Positions 25,018 through 33,794 of a stretch of 64,000 nucleotides of DNA are shown piece after piece. The stretch covers positions 29,265-93,264 of the forward strand of contig NZ_JARWOP010000235.1 of the NCBI RefSeq assembly GCF_029868745.1, written 5' to 3'. Position numbers and translations under genes: made by a program. Under the pieces are notes generated by a model. That model did no database searches and was not told the DNA's origin. It worked only from the letters and a program-made list of their open reading frames with translations. Numbering within the stretch: position 1 is the first letter of the stretch; every line of letters begins with the position of its first letter. Origin of the DNA: Nocardia wallacei. Lineage in GTDB: Bacteria; Actinomycetota; Actinomycetes; Mycobacteriales; Mycobacteriaceae.

Positions 25018-26622
25018 CTACTTGCGCAACCAGGTGTCGTGGAACTGCAACCGCCCGGAGGCCTCGAACCTCAAGTCCCGCACCGTGCCCGCCACCCCGA
25101 TCGCCTGCGACAGCTCGATGGTGGGTATCCACAGCCCGTTGTCGAGCACCAGCTGCTGTGCCTGGCCGATCAGCTGCGCACGCGCGGCGGGGTCGGTGAT
25201 CTGCAGCTGATCGTAGAGCGCCTGATCCAACGGCGGGATCGGGCCGCGCGCGTTGAGATTGCGGTCGGCCAGACCGAAGGTGGTGCGCAGGATGTCGCCG
25301 TCGGCGCGGGTGATGTTGTAGTACGCCGAGTCGAAATCCTTGGCATTCTGCCGCGCCGTGTACTCCGCGTCGGAGGCGACCTGCAACTGCACATCGACGC
25401 CGACCTTGCGCAACTGCTGCTGGATCAGCTCGAGAATCGCCTGGTTCCCGGCGAACGCGCGGCTGAACAGGATGCCGAACGACAGGCGCACGCCGTCCTT
25501 GGCCCGGATCCCGTCGCCGGCGGGCACCCAGCCCGCTTGGTCGAGGCGGCGGCGCGCGGCCTCGGGGTCGTATCGCAGCGAGGTGGAAAGGTCCACGTAG
25601 CCAGGAGTTTTCGAGCCCAGTGGGCTACTGGCGGGCCGGAACTGTGGACCCAGCACCGTATCCACCAGTTCCTGGCGGTCGATCGCCGGTTCCAGCGCGG
25701 CGCGCACGGCCGCGTCCCGCAGCGGTCCGCGGGTGACGTTGGGCTGAATCCCGAACGGCAGACCCGGATTCGGCGTCACCTGCACCTTTCCACCGGTGGC
25801 CTCGATCTGCGGCGCGTCCTGCGGCAGCGCGTCGCTGACCGCGTCGAGCTGGTTCGAGGACACGCTGCCCGCGCGCACCCCGGACTCGGGCACCACCGTG
25901 AACTCGATCCGGTCCAGATACGCCTCGCCCTGGTGCGCGAAAACCGCTGACCCCCAGGCATATCCGGCTCGCTTCGCCAGCGTGGCCGAGGCGCCCTGCT
26001 TGTACTCGGCATAGGTGAACGGCCCGCTGCCGATATTGTTGCCCAGGCAGCGTTCGTCGGCCGACCCGACCGTGGCGGCGTCGGCGAGAATACCCAGCTG
26101 CGGCGTCGAGGACGCCTGCAGGAACTGCGCGTTCGGCCGGTCGAATTCCACTCGGGCCGTGAGCGGGTCCACCGGGGTGGTGCCGGTGTATCCGGCCAGA
26201 TAGCTCGCCGCGAGCGGCGCCTTCGCGCCGGTCAGCGTACGCACGATGGCATCGAAGTTCTTCTGCACCGAGGTCGCCGTGAGCGGCGTGCCGTCGCTGA
26301 AGGTCACGCCAGGCCGCAGGTGGAAGGTGAAGGATTTGGCATCCGGACTCACCTCCCAGCTCTGCGCCAGCCACGGCGTGATCGCGCCCGTCTCGGGGTT
26401 CTGGTCGGTCAGCGAGTCTACGATTTGCCTTGTGACATACAGGGTTTGGTTGGTGCCGGACTGCGCCGGATCGGAGCAGGTGGGCGCGAGCGACAGGCCG
26501 TAGCGCAGGGTGCCGCCCGGCTGCGGCGGTCCGGCCGGGGCGGTATCGCCGGAGTCGGAGCCACAGGCCGCGAGGCTCGCGACGGCGGCGACGGCACCCA
26601 GCAGGGCCACGGGTCGTTTCAT
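25018..26622 (-). CDS. ABC-type substrate-binding lipoprotein, family 5 (peptide/nickel type)
   Basis: A 534-residue exported lipoprotein. The signal peptide ends in the lipobox LAAC (Cys20), followed by a Ser/Gly/Pro linker. The SBP_bac_5 signature is PWLAQSWEVSPDAKSFTFHL then FSDGTPLTATSV, and the late LSQAIGVAGTVRDLRFEASG is typical of the family end. It lies 25 bases downstream of a family-3 binding protein gene, but no permease or ATPase gene accompanies either. It probably delivers a ligand to a transporter encoded elsewhere. The neighbouring cysteine dioxygenase hints at a sulfur-containing ligand. Confidence 0.9.
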   Translation of the reverse strand: MKRPVALLGAVAAVASLAACGSDSGDTAPAGPPQPGGTLRYGLSLAPTCSDPAQSGTNQTLYVTRQIVDSLTDQNPETGAITPWLAQSWEVSPDAKSFTFHLRPGVTFSDGTPLTATSVQKNFDAIVRTLTGAKAPLAASYLAGYTGTTPVDPLTARVEFDRPNAQFLQASSTPQLGILADAATVGSADERCLGNNIGSGPFTYAEYKQGASATLAKRAGYAWGSAVFAHQGEAYLDRIEFTVVPESGVRAGSVSSNQLDAVSDALPQDAPQIEATGGKVQVTPNPGLPFGIQPNVTRGPLRDAAVRAALEPAIDRQELVDTVLGPQFRPASSPLGSKTPGYVDLSTSLRYDPEAARRRLDQAGWVPAGDGIRAKDGVRLSFGILFSRAFAGNQAILELIQQQLRKVGVDVQLQVASDAEYTARQNAKDFDSAYYNITRADGDILRTTFGLADRNLNARGPIPPLDQALYDQLQITDPAARAQLIGQAQQLVLDNGLWIPTIELSQAIGVAGTVRDLRFEASGRLQFHDTWLRK

Positions 26623-26647
26623 CGAATTCTCCAGGGGTGTGGGTGGA

Positions 26648-27637
26648 TCAACGCTGCTGCTTCGGCAGTCCCGGCGGGTTGACGCGCGAGGCCGATACCG
26701 CCTCGCTCCGCAGGTTCCAGCGCTCCAGCAGCTTCTGATAGCTGCCGTGGTCGATGGCGTATTGCAGCGCCTCGTGGATGGGCCCGATCAGGCCGTTGTC
26801 CTTGCGGGTCAGCGCGGCGATCTCGGCCTGCAGCGCGTCGCCGGCGCCCGAATAGGTGGCGAGGATCTTGGTCTGGCCGGTGGTCGCGGTGTGGTATGCC
26901 GCAACGGGATTGGGGCCGAGGAAGCCGTCGATGCGCCGTGACGACAGCGCCAGGTAGTAGTCGGTGGTCTGCTGGTAGTAGGCGATATCGATCTTCGGCA
27001 GCCCCTCGGCGACGTTCTGCTCGTTCCACCGGACCAGCAGCTGCTCCTGGTTGGTGCCGCTGCCCACACCGATCCGCTTGCCCGCCAGCGACTTCCGGTC
27101 CTGATATGCCCACGTGGCGTCCTTCGGCGCCTCCAGCGCGATAGTGTCGAGGCGATAGGTGGCGAAGTCGTACTTCTCCTTGCGCTCCTCGGTCACGGTG
27201 ACATTGGAGATGAACGCGTCCACCGCGCCGGAGTCGACGGCCACGAAGTTCTGCGCCCAGTCGGCGGAACGCAGCTCCAGCCGCAGGCCCAGAATGTCGG
27301 CGACCAGCGCGGCGAAGTCGACCTCCGAGCCGATGTAGGTCCGGTCGTCGGTGGCGGTGAAACGCAGCGGCGGGCCGGTCGTGGCCGAGCCCGTGACCAC
27401 GAGCGTTCCGCGGTCGCGAATCGGCTGCGGCACCTTGGCGGCGATCGCGTCCACTCGCTCCGCGTGCACCCGTCCCGCTTGTTCCGGTGCCAGGTCGAAA
27501 CTCTGGCCGTCGGCCGTGCGCACCTCGTTTTCCGGGTCGTCGGCACCACACGCGCCGGTGAGCAGCACCGCGGCGGCGAGCATCGTGGCGACCAGCGCGC
27601 GGCGGCGGCCGCGACGGCCGTTGCGGGCGAAGAACAT
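26648..27637 (-). CDS. ABC-type substrate-binding lipoprotein, family 3 (polar amino acid type)
   Basis: A 329-residue exported lipoprotein. A basic start (NGRRGRRRALVATML) leads to the lipobox LTGAC, then the SBP_bac_3 pattern: RDRGTLVVTGSATTGPPLRF, DRTYIGSEVDFAALVADILG, and VDAFISNVTVTEERKEKYDF. The ATG at 27637 has AGGAAG upstream, so the open frame to 27889 is rejected. It heads a two-gene unit with the family-5 binding protein and is divergent from cysteine dioxygenase. Without a permease nearby the ligand is unknown; cystine or a related amino acid would suit the context. Confidence 0.9.
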   Translation of the reverse strand: MFFARNGRRGRRRALVATMLAAAVLLTGACGADDPENEVRTADGQSFDLAPEQAGRVHAERVDAIAAKVPQPIRDRGTLVVTGSATTGPPLRFTATDDRTYIGSEVDFAALVADILGLRLELRSADWAQNFVAVDSGAVDAFISNVTVTEERKEKYDFATYRLDTIALEAPKDATWAYQDRKSLAGKRIGVGSGTNQEQLLVRWNEQNVAEGLPKIDIAYYQQTTDYYLALSSRRIDGFLGPNPVAAYHTATTGQTKILATYSGAGDALQAEIAALTRKDNGLIGPIHEALQYAIDHGSYQKLLERWNLRSEAVSASRVNPPGLPKQQR

Positions 27638-27845
27638 CGGACTTCCTTTTACCTCGGCTGCGCTGACCGTAGGGGGAAATCGGTTGCGGTGTCTGCACTC
27701 TCGATCGGCCTGAGCGCAATGCTTGTCCGCGGGTTCGAACGGTCCGGCGATTTTGCTCACGCTGATCCTGTCCGATGGCAGAGCCGCCGCGGTAGCGGAC
27801 AATCCGAGCTGGTTCCGTCCATTCGACCCGTCAGGAGCGCACAGG

Positions 27846-28370
27846 GTGACCACGTCACTACCGGTGAATCTGAAGCATGCCAAGGACATTCACCCCGCCG
27901 TAGACGTGCCGCTGTTACAGGACGCCGTACACCCGGACCGCACGCTGTGGTCACCCGCGGAACTGCGCGAGCTGACCGAGGCGGTCGCCGCCGAATTCGC
28001 GACGCCGCTGCTCGACATCGTCCGCTTCGACTCCGGCCAGCGCTGGTGGACCCGGCTGGCCCTGACCATGGGCGTGGAGCTGTGGCTGCTGTCGTGGGCG
28101 CCCGGCCAGGGCACCGAACCGCACGACCACGGCGGGGCGTCGGGCGCGTTCACCGTCACCGTCGGCGAGCTGAACGAGGAGTACCGCCATGCGGGCGGTC
28201 CCGTGCAGCGGGCGCACTGGCGAGCGGGGCAGACCGTGGCCTTCGGCCCGCAGCGCGCCCACCGGCTCGACAACCGCAGCGCGGGCCCGGCGGCCACGGT
28301 GCACGCGTACTCGCCGCCGCTGCGGCCGGTGCGCGAATACCGCGACCTGACGGATTTCGCGGGCATATGA
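27846..28370 (+). CDS. Cysteine dioxygenase
   Basis: A 174-residue type I cysteine dioxygenase, oxidising L-cysteine to cysteine sulfinate. The iron ligands are His93 and His95 (PHDHGGASGAFTVTVGELNE) and His139 (GPQRAHRLDN), the three-His facial triad of the family. The GTG at 27846 has AGGAG upstream. A rhodanese gene follows after 58 bases, giving a cysteine/sulfane-sulfur catabolic pair, and two binding-protein genes lie across the divergent promoter region. Confidence 0.92.
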   Translation: MTTSLPVNLKHAKDIHPAVDVPLLQDAVHPDRTLWSPAELRELTEAVAAEFATPLLDIVRFDSGQRWWTRLALTMGVELWLLSWAPGQGTEPHDHGGASGAFTVTVGELNEEYRHAGGPVQRAHWRAGQTVAFGPQRAHRLDNRSAGPAATVHAYSPPLRPVREYRDLTDFAGI

Positions 28371-28428
28371 GCGGCCGACGCGGTGCCCCGGTGATCGACC
28401 GGCAACCGGGTGCCGGAAGGGTGTAGGT

Positions 28429-28824
28429 ATGAGTGCCGTAGACGAACTGCTCACCCGTGCCCGGTCGCGCCTGATCCGGGTGGAGCCCCGGGAGGCGGCG
28501 GCCCTGCAATCCGAGGGCGCGCTGATCGTTGATATCCGGCCGCACGCGAACCGGCTCGACGAGGGCGAGATTCCCGGTGCGGTCGTGATGGAGCGCATCG
28601 TGCTGGAGTGGCGGCTTGACCCGACCGGCGACCACCGGCTGCCGGGGCTCGCGGCCGATACCCCGGTGATCCTGGTCTGCAACGAGGGTTACGCCTCCAG
28701 CCTGGCCGCCGCCGACGCGCACCGCCTCGGCCTGGCCCACGCCACCGATCTGATCGGCGGCTTCCGCGCGTGGAAGTCCGCCGGTCTCCCGGTGGCGCCG
28801 GGCGGCTCGCCCGCCGTCCCCTGA
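28429..28824 (+). CDS. Rhodanese-like sulfurtransferase
   Basis: A 131-residue single-domain rhodanese. The catalytic loop is LVCNEGYASSLAA with Cys84; DIRPHANRLDEGEIPGAVVM is the early CH2A-type motif and GGFRAWKSAGLPV the C-terminal one. It probably handles sulfane sulfur released during cysteine breakdown, as the gene follows cysteine dioxygenase. No signal peptide. Confidence 0.92.
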   Translation: MSAVDELLTRARSRLIRVEPREAAALQSEGALIVDIRPHANRLDEGEIPGAVVMERIVLEWRLDPTGDHRLPGLAADTPVILVCNEGYASSLAAADAHRLGLAHATDLIGGFRAWKSAGLPVAPGGSPAVP

Positions 28825-28929
28825 CCGGCCGGACGGACTCCGAATCGGTGCGCTGATTCGGACGGTGCGGAAAGCGGATTCGGCGTTCGTTCGGCCGGAT
28901 CGCCGAATTTCGTTCGATACGGTGAGCCC

Positions 28930-29415
28930 ATGCCGAAGAACGATCCCGCGGCCGCAGTAGCCCTGGACGACGTCGACCGCGTCCTGCTCGACGAGCTGGC
29001 GCGCGACGGGCGCATGACGAACAACGCGCTGGCCGCGGCCGCCGGGATCGCCCCGTCCACCTGTCTGGGGCGGGTCCGGTCGCTGGTCGAACGCGGGGTG
29101 ATCCGGGGCTTTCACGCCGATATCGATCCGGCCGCGCTGGGGCGCAGCCTGCAGGCGATGGTCTCGGTGCGGGTGCAGGCCAACGCGCGCAAGCACCTCG
29201 CCGACTTCGGCGGCCAGCTGGCCGCGCTCGACGAGGTGCTCAACGTCTACTTCATCGCGGGCGCCGACGATTTCCTGGTGCACGTCGCCACCGCCGACAC
29301 CGAGCGGCTGCGCATGTTCGTGCTGGAGAATCTGAGCGCCCATCCGGCCGTCGCCCGCACCGAGACGATCCTCATCTTCGAACACGTCCGTCCCCGCGTC
29401 CGCCCGGGACGCTGA
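28930..29415 (+). CDS. aldR: Lrp/AsnC family regulator, likely AldR
   Basis: A 161-residue feast/famine regulator. The HTH is DVDRVLLDELARDGRMTNNA then AGIAPSTCLGRVRSLVERGV (residues about 13-55); the C-terminal RAM ligand domain includes LNVYFIAGADDFLVHVATAD. The gene lies tail-to-tail with alanine dehydrogenase (10-base gap). In mycobacteria AldR and ald are adjacent but divergent, so the assignment rests on adjacency and family rather than on the same layout. Confidence 0.85.
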   Translation: MPKNDPAAAVALDDVDRVLLDELARDGRMTNNALAAAAGIAPSTCLGRVRSLVERGVIRGFHADIDPAALGRSLQAMVSVRVQANARKHLADFGGQLAALDEVLNVYFIAGADDFLVHVATADTERLRMFVLENLSAHPAVARTETILIFEHVRPRVRPGR

Positions 29416-29425
29416 GCGCGGGCGT

Positions 29426-30535
29426 TCACACCTTGGCGAACGGCTGCGCGGTATAGCCGTGCGCGGCGGCGACGCTCTCCGACAGCAGCAGTCCCTGATG
29501 GGTACTCAGTCCCTGTTCCAGTCCGGCATCGGCCGCGACCGCCGCGCGCCAGCCCCGGTCGGCGAGCGAAATGACGTACGGCAGTGTGGCATTGGTGAGC
29601 GCGACGGTCGAGGTGTAGGGCACCGCGCCGGGCATGTTGGCCACGCAGTAGAACACCGACTCGAGCACCTGATAGGTCGGCTCGGCGTGCGTGGTGGGAT
29701 GTGAGTCGGCGAAGCAGCCGCCCTGGTCGATGGCGATGTCGACGAGCACCGAGCCCGGCTTCATCTGCTGCACCAGTTCGTGGGAGACCAGCTTCGGCGC
29801 CTTCGCGCCCGGCACGAGCACCGCCCCGATCACCAGATCCGCTTCGCGCACAGAATTCTCCAACTCCTGCGCGTTGGAAATGACCGTGTGTACCCGGCCC
29901 TGATACTGCGCGTCGAGTTCGCGCAGCGGCGCGATGTTCAGATCCAGCACCGTGACGTCGGCGTGCATGCCCACGGCGACCGCCGCGGCATTGCGGCCCG
30001 CCACGCCCGCGCCGATGACGACGACCTTCGCCGGACGGGTACCGGGCACGCCGCCCATCAGCACGCCGCGGCCGCCGCCGCTGCGCATGAGGTGATAGGC
30101 GCCCGCCTGTGGCGCCAGCCGTCCCGCCACCTCGCTCATCGGCGCCAGCAGCGGCAGCGAGCCGTCGCGGCCGGTCACCGTCTCGTAGGCGATCGCGGTG
30201 ATGCCCGAGCGCAGCAGCGCGTCGGTGCATTCCGCCGAGGCCGCGAGGTGCAGGTAGGTGAACAGCACCTGGCCCGCCCGCATCCGCGGATACTCCTCGG
30301 CCACCGGCTCCTTGACCTTCAGCACCAGATCCGCGACGCCCCAGACCTCGTCCGCCGAATTCAGCACGCGCGCGCCGACGAGCGCGTAGGCGTCGTCGTC
30401 GAACGGCGATCCGACGCCGGCGCCGGACTCGATGAACACCTCGTGGCCGCGCGCCACCAGTTCGCGTACCCCGGCCGGGGTGCCCGCGACCCGGTACTCG
30501 TGGTTCTTGACCTCGCGGGGGATTCCGATCTTCAC
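29426..30535 (-). CDS. ald: Alanine dehydrogenase
   Basis: A 369-residue NAD-dependent L-alanine dehydrogenase interconverting alanine and pyruvate plus ammonia. The N-terminal MKIGIPREVKNHEYRVAGTP is diagnostic. Catalytic Lys75 (VLKVKEP) and His96 (YLHLAA) occupy the same positions as in the Mycobacterium tuberculosis enzyme. The NAD fold has VVVIGAGVAGRNAAAVA, and VDIAIDQGGCF contains the late catalytic Asp. Length equals that of known Ald proteins. An AT-rich upstream region holds an inverted repeat that may bind the Lrp regulator encoded next to its 3' end. Confidence 0.96.
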   Translation of the reverse strand: MKIGIPREVKNHEYRVAGTPAGVRELVARGHEVFIESGAGVGSPFDDDAYALVGARVLNSADEVWGVADLVLKVKEPVAEEYPRMRAGQVLFTYLHLAASAECTDALLRSGITAIAYETVTGRDGSLPLLAPMSEVAGRLAPQAGAYHLMRSGGGRGVLMGGVPGTRPAKVVVIGAGVAGRNAAAVAVGMHADVTVLDLNIAPLRELDAQYQGRVHTVISNAQELENSVREADLVIGAVLVPGAKAPKLVSHELVQQMKPGSVLVDIAIDQGGCFADSHPTTHAEPTYQVLESVFYCVANMPGAVPYTSTVALTNATLPYVISLADRGWRAAVAADAGLEQGLSTHQGLLLSESVAAAHGYTAQPFAKV

Positions 30536-30606
30536 CTGTGCTCCTGTGTCCGCTGGATGCCATCGTCCCGTTGACCAAAGTATGAAAAAACTGCGATCAG
30601 AGATCT

Positions 30607-30620
30607 ATCTTGCTGAAGAT
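30607..30620. promoter_or_regulatory. Candidate Lrp/AldR box upstream of ald
   Basis: ATCTT-GCTG-AAGAT is an inverted repeat with 5-bp arms, 72 bases before the ald start codon, inside the most AT-rich stretch nearby (30570-30650). Lrp-type regulators bind AT-rich imperfect dyads of about this size. The assignment is from position and symmetry only. Confidence 0.4.
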
Positions 30621-30712
30621 AATTCTCCATTACGCCGGTGTGTCATTCATATAAGCGAGATACCGGGCCGGTGCGGGCCGCTGACCGAAGCATCTTCGGT
30701 CGCCGCGAACCC

Positions 30713-31930
30713 CTACTCCGGCGGCTCGTGCGGCATGTCCCAGATCAACGCCAGGAACAGGCGGGCGCGCTCGCGGGGCGATTCGAGTCGCTCGCCGTAC
30801 AGCTCGCGCAGCCGGGCCAGGCGATAGCGGACGGTCTGCGGGTGGATATGGAGTTCGTGCGCGATGGCCTGTCGATCGCCCATCTGCCACAGCCAGCTGC
30901 GCAGCGTCTCGATCAGCCGGTCGCGGGTGCCCTCGGGCAGTTCCAGCACCGGTTTGAGCACCTGCTCCCGCAGCACCGACAGCAGCCACTCGTCGCGGTT
31001 GGCGATGATGGTGTCGAGCTGGTCGCCGACGACCACCGGACTGTCGCGCAGCACCCCGCCGCGGCGCAGGCGCAGCGCCGTCTGCGCGATGTGCATGCCG
31101 ACCGGCAGCAGGTCCAGCGACAGCGGGCCGCCGATGACGACCGCGCGACCCCGGAACACCGCGGCGAGCCGGGGCAGTTGCCCGTTGCCGCCGTTGGTGT
31201 TCGGCACGATCACCCCGGTCGCGTCGGGGCGGCGGATCGGCAGCGCGTTGAGGCCGAGCCGATCCAGGGCGGTCCGGGAATCGGCGTCGTCGGGATCGGC
31301 GAGCACCACCGCGGCGTCGGCGGGCAGCGGCCAGCTGGCGCGGTTCGCGGCCGCGCGGACGTCGGTGGCGTCCGAACGGCCCGACAGCAGCAGTTCGGCC
31401 AACTCCTCGCGGCGGCGCTCGCGGGCGGCGCTGGCGGCCGACTGCTCCAGCACGTACCCGTGCGCCGACGCGGTGGAGAACTCGTCGACGAAGACGAACA
31501 CGGCCTCGGCGAGGGCGGCGAGCACCTGCGGCTCGAGTTCCAGCTCCAGCGCGGTCGCGGCGACGTGGTGCCAGGCCACCCGCGCACCGACCTGGTAGGC
31601 GGTGAGCAGGTACGACAGCTCCAGGCCGTCCTGGAAGTGCCGCCGGCCGATCTGTTCGAAGACCAGCCGCGCCCGCGTGTATTCGCCGCCCCGCGCGCGG
31701 CCGGGTGCGGGCCCGTGCTCGGCCATCTCCAGCAGGCTGTGCACGAACAGCACGCCCGCCTCGGCCACGTCCGGATGGTGTTGGTCGAGGAAGCCCGCGT
31801 AGTTGGGCCACTCGGCGGCGAGCATGTCCCGGACCTCGTCGAGAAGGACGGGCATTCTAGCATCGAGTTCGGTCGCCAGCCGCTCTACCGCGTCCGGTTT
31901 AACCTGAAATTCTTTGTCGGAGATGCTCAT
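30713..31930 (-). CDS. PucR/CdaR family transcriptional regulator
   Basis: A 405-residue regulator. The N-terminal 160 residues are helical (an actinobacterial RsbRD/GGDEF-like sensor region: ELDARMPVLLDEVRDMLAAE, YTRARLVFEQIGRRHFQDGL). The C-terminus has the PucR HTH: AIAHELHIHPQTVRYRLARL (about residues 355-374). The ATG at 31930 is preceded by GGAGGG; the open frame above it is antisense to hpnC. It is divergent from the hopanoid operon 104 bases away and is its most obvious candidate regulator, though this family often senses metabolites of catabolic pathways. Confidence 0.88.
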   Translation of the reverse strand: MSISDKEFQVKPDAVERLATELDARMPVLLDEVRDMLAAEWPNYAGFLDQHHPDVAEAGVLFVHSLLEMAEHGPAPGRARGGEYTRARLVFEQIGRRHFQDGLELSYLLTAYQVGARVAWHHVAATALELELEPQVLAALAEAVFVFVDEFSTASAHGYVLEQSAASAARERRREELAELLLSGRSDATDVRAAANRASWPLPADAAVVLADPDDADSRTALDRLGLNALPIRRPDATGVIVPNTNGGNGQLPRLAAVFRGRAVVIGGPLSLDLLPVGMHIAQTALRLRRGGVLRDSPVVVGDQLDTIIANRDEWLLSVLREQVLKPVLELPEGTRDRLIETLRSWLWQMGDRQAIAHELHIHPQTVRYRLARLRELYGERLESPRERARLFLALIWDMPHEPPE

Positions 31931-32034
31931 TCGAATCCCTCCGGCCTCGATTATCCCCCCGTGACAAATACGACCGTCCGAAATCACCTCGTTGGTTGAA
32001 GATTTGCGCGCAGAGTAGCGCTCACCATCGAATA

Positions 32035-32880
32035 ATGGACGCAGCCACGGCCGGGCCCCGACGAATCCGGGCCCGCGAACAGGAGGAGAACTTCCCCGTC
32101 GCGCTGCGCTGGCTCCCCCGCGAGCAACGCGATCACCTGCACGCGGTGTACGCCACGGCCCGGATGATCGATGACGTCGGCGACCGGGCGGCCGGTGACC
32201 GGACCGCCCAGCTGCTGTCGCTGCGTGCCGATCTGGCGCTGGTGTGGTCCGGGGGTGAACCGGCGAATCCGGTGTTCGCGGCGCTGACGCCCACGGTGGC
32301 CGCGTGCGGGCTGGACCAGGAACCGTTCCAGCAGCTGATCGAGGCCAACCTGGTCGACCAGCGGGTCGCCCGGTATCCCACGTTCGAGGACCTGCTGGGC
32401 TACTGCCGGTTGTCGGCCGATCCGGTCGGGCGGCTGGTGCTCGCGGTGTTCGGCCAGGCCACGCCCGCGACGGTCGCACTGTCGGACCGGGTGTGCACGG
32501 CACTGCAGGTGCTCGAGCACTGCCAGGACGTCGCCGAGGACTACCTGGCCGGGCGGATCTACCTGCCGCAGGAGGATCTGGCCGACTTCGGCGTGGCCGA
32601 GGCGCAACTCACCACCGGCGCGACCGGCTGCCGGGCGGTGGTGCTGCGGCAGGTGGACCGGGCGATGGATCTGCTGGACGAGGGCGCCGCGCTGGTCGGC
32701 CGGCTCACCGGCTGGGCGCGGATGGCCGTGGCCGGTTACGTCGCCGGCGGCTACGCCACCGCGCGGGCGTTGCGGGCCGCCGACGGCGACGTGTGGCTGC
32801 GAAAACCCACACCCCGGCACGTCGACACGGTCCGCACGATGGTGACGCTGCTCGGCCGCGCGGCGGTGGTCACCCGATGA
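32035..32880 (+). CDS. hpnC: Hydroxysqualene synthase HpnC
   Basis: A 281-residue head-to-head prenyl synthase. In the HpnCDE route HpnC turns presqualene diphosphate into hydroxysqualene. Family motifs: [20 protein letters not shown], the Asp-rich [11 protein letters not shown] (about residue 53) and [20 protein letters not shown] (about residue 166). The ATG at 32035 lacks a clear ribosome-binding site; a TTG at 31996 is open in frame but unlikely. It heads a seven-gene operon whose reading frames nearly all touch or overlap. Confidence 0.92.
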   Translation: MDAATAGPRRIRAREQEENFPVALRWLPREQRDHLHAVYATARMIDDVGDRAAGDRTAQLLSLRADLALVWSGGEPANPVFAALTPTVAACGLDQEPFQQLIEANLVDQRVARYPTFEDLLGYCRLSADPVGRLVLAVFGQATPATVALSDRVCTALQVLEHCQDVAEDYLAGRIYLPQEDLADFGVAEAQLTTGATGCRAVVLRQVDRAMDLLDEGAALVGRLTGWARMAVAGYVAGGYATARALRAADGDVWLRKPTPRHVDTVRTMVTLLGRAAVVTR

Positions 32881-33794
32881 CGGCCACTCTTCCCACTCGC
32901 ACCGAGGCCTACGCCGAGTGCGAGCGGATCACCCGCACGGAGGCGAAGAACTTCTTCTACGGCATCCGGCTGCTGCCGCCGGACAAACGCTCGGCCCTGT
33001 GCGCGCTCTACGCGCTCGCCCGCCGGATAGACGACATCGGCGACGGCGATCTGGCGCCGGCGGCCAAGACCGAGGCGCTGGCGGTGCTGCGCAAGCGGCT
33101 CGACGACCCGGCCGGGCAGGACGATCCGGTGCTGCTGGCGGTGGCCGACACCGCGCGCCGCTACCCCGTGCCGATGTCGGCGTTCGGCGAATTGATCGAC
33201 GGCGTGCAGATGGACGTGGACGGCGTCGGCTACGCCGATTTCGCCGCGCTGACCACGTACTGCCGATGTGTCGCGGGTGCGGTGGGCCGGTTGTGCCTGT
33301 CGGTGTTCGGCACGGGCGCCGATCCGCGGGCGCCGCTGTTCGCCGATCAGCTGGGCATCGCACTACAGCAGACCAACATCCTGCGCGACATCCGTGAGGA
33401 CCTCGGCAACGGCCGCGTGTACCTGCCCGCCGACGAGCTGGACCGGTACGGGATCCGGCTGGAATTCGACGCCACGGGCGCACTCGACGACCCGGACGGC
33501 CGGCTCGCGGCGCTGATTCGCGACGCCACCGAACGCGCCGAGAACTGGTACTGCCTCGGCCTGCGGCTGCTGCCGGAACTGGACAGCCGCAGCGCCGCCT
33601 GCTGCGCCGCCATGGCGGGCATCTACCGGCAGCTCAACGCCCGTATCCGCGCCAATCCGGCCGCGGTGTACGACCGGCGGCTGTCGCTGTCGGCCTGGGA
33701 GAAGGCCCGGGTCGCCTCCAGCGCGCTGCTGCGGTCCTCGGCGGCGCTGACCGGCGATGGCGACCGGTCCCGCACGGCGCGGGGTCCGCGATGA
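32877..33794 (+). CDS. hpnD: Presqualene diphosphate synthase HpnD
   Basis: A 305-residue prenyl synthase joining two farnesyl diphosphates to presqualene diphosphate. Motifs: [20 protein letters not shown], the first Asp-rich [11 protein letters not shown] (about residue 52) and [20 protein letters not shown] (about residue 165), both complete. Start ATG overlaps the hpnC stop (ATGA) and the stop overlaps the hpnE start. It is paralogous to HpnC but retains the fuller second DxxxD motif. Confidence 0.94.
   Translation: MTATLPTRTEAYAECERITRTEAKNFFYGIRLLPPDKRSALCALYALARRIDDIGDGDLAPAAKTEALAVLRKRLDDPAGQDDPVLLAVADTARRYPVPMSAFGELIDGVQMDVDGVGYADFAALTTYCRCVAGAVGRLCLSVFGTGADPRAPLFADQLGIALQQTNILRDIREDLGNGRVYLPADELDRYGIRLEFDATGALDDPDGRLAALIRDATERAENWYCLGLRLLPELDSRSAACCAAMAGIYRQLNARIRANPAAVYDRRLSLSAWEKARVASSALLRSSAALTGDGDRSRTARGPR

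Noticed and set aside
27733..27801. GTTCGAAC palindrome and TGTCCG/CGGACA inverted repeat between the binding-protein and cysteine dioxygenase genes
   Set aside because: Short arms with a 21-base spacer; too weak to claim as operators, and no riboswitch fold was recognisable.
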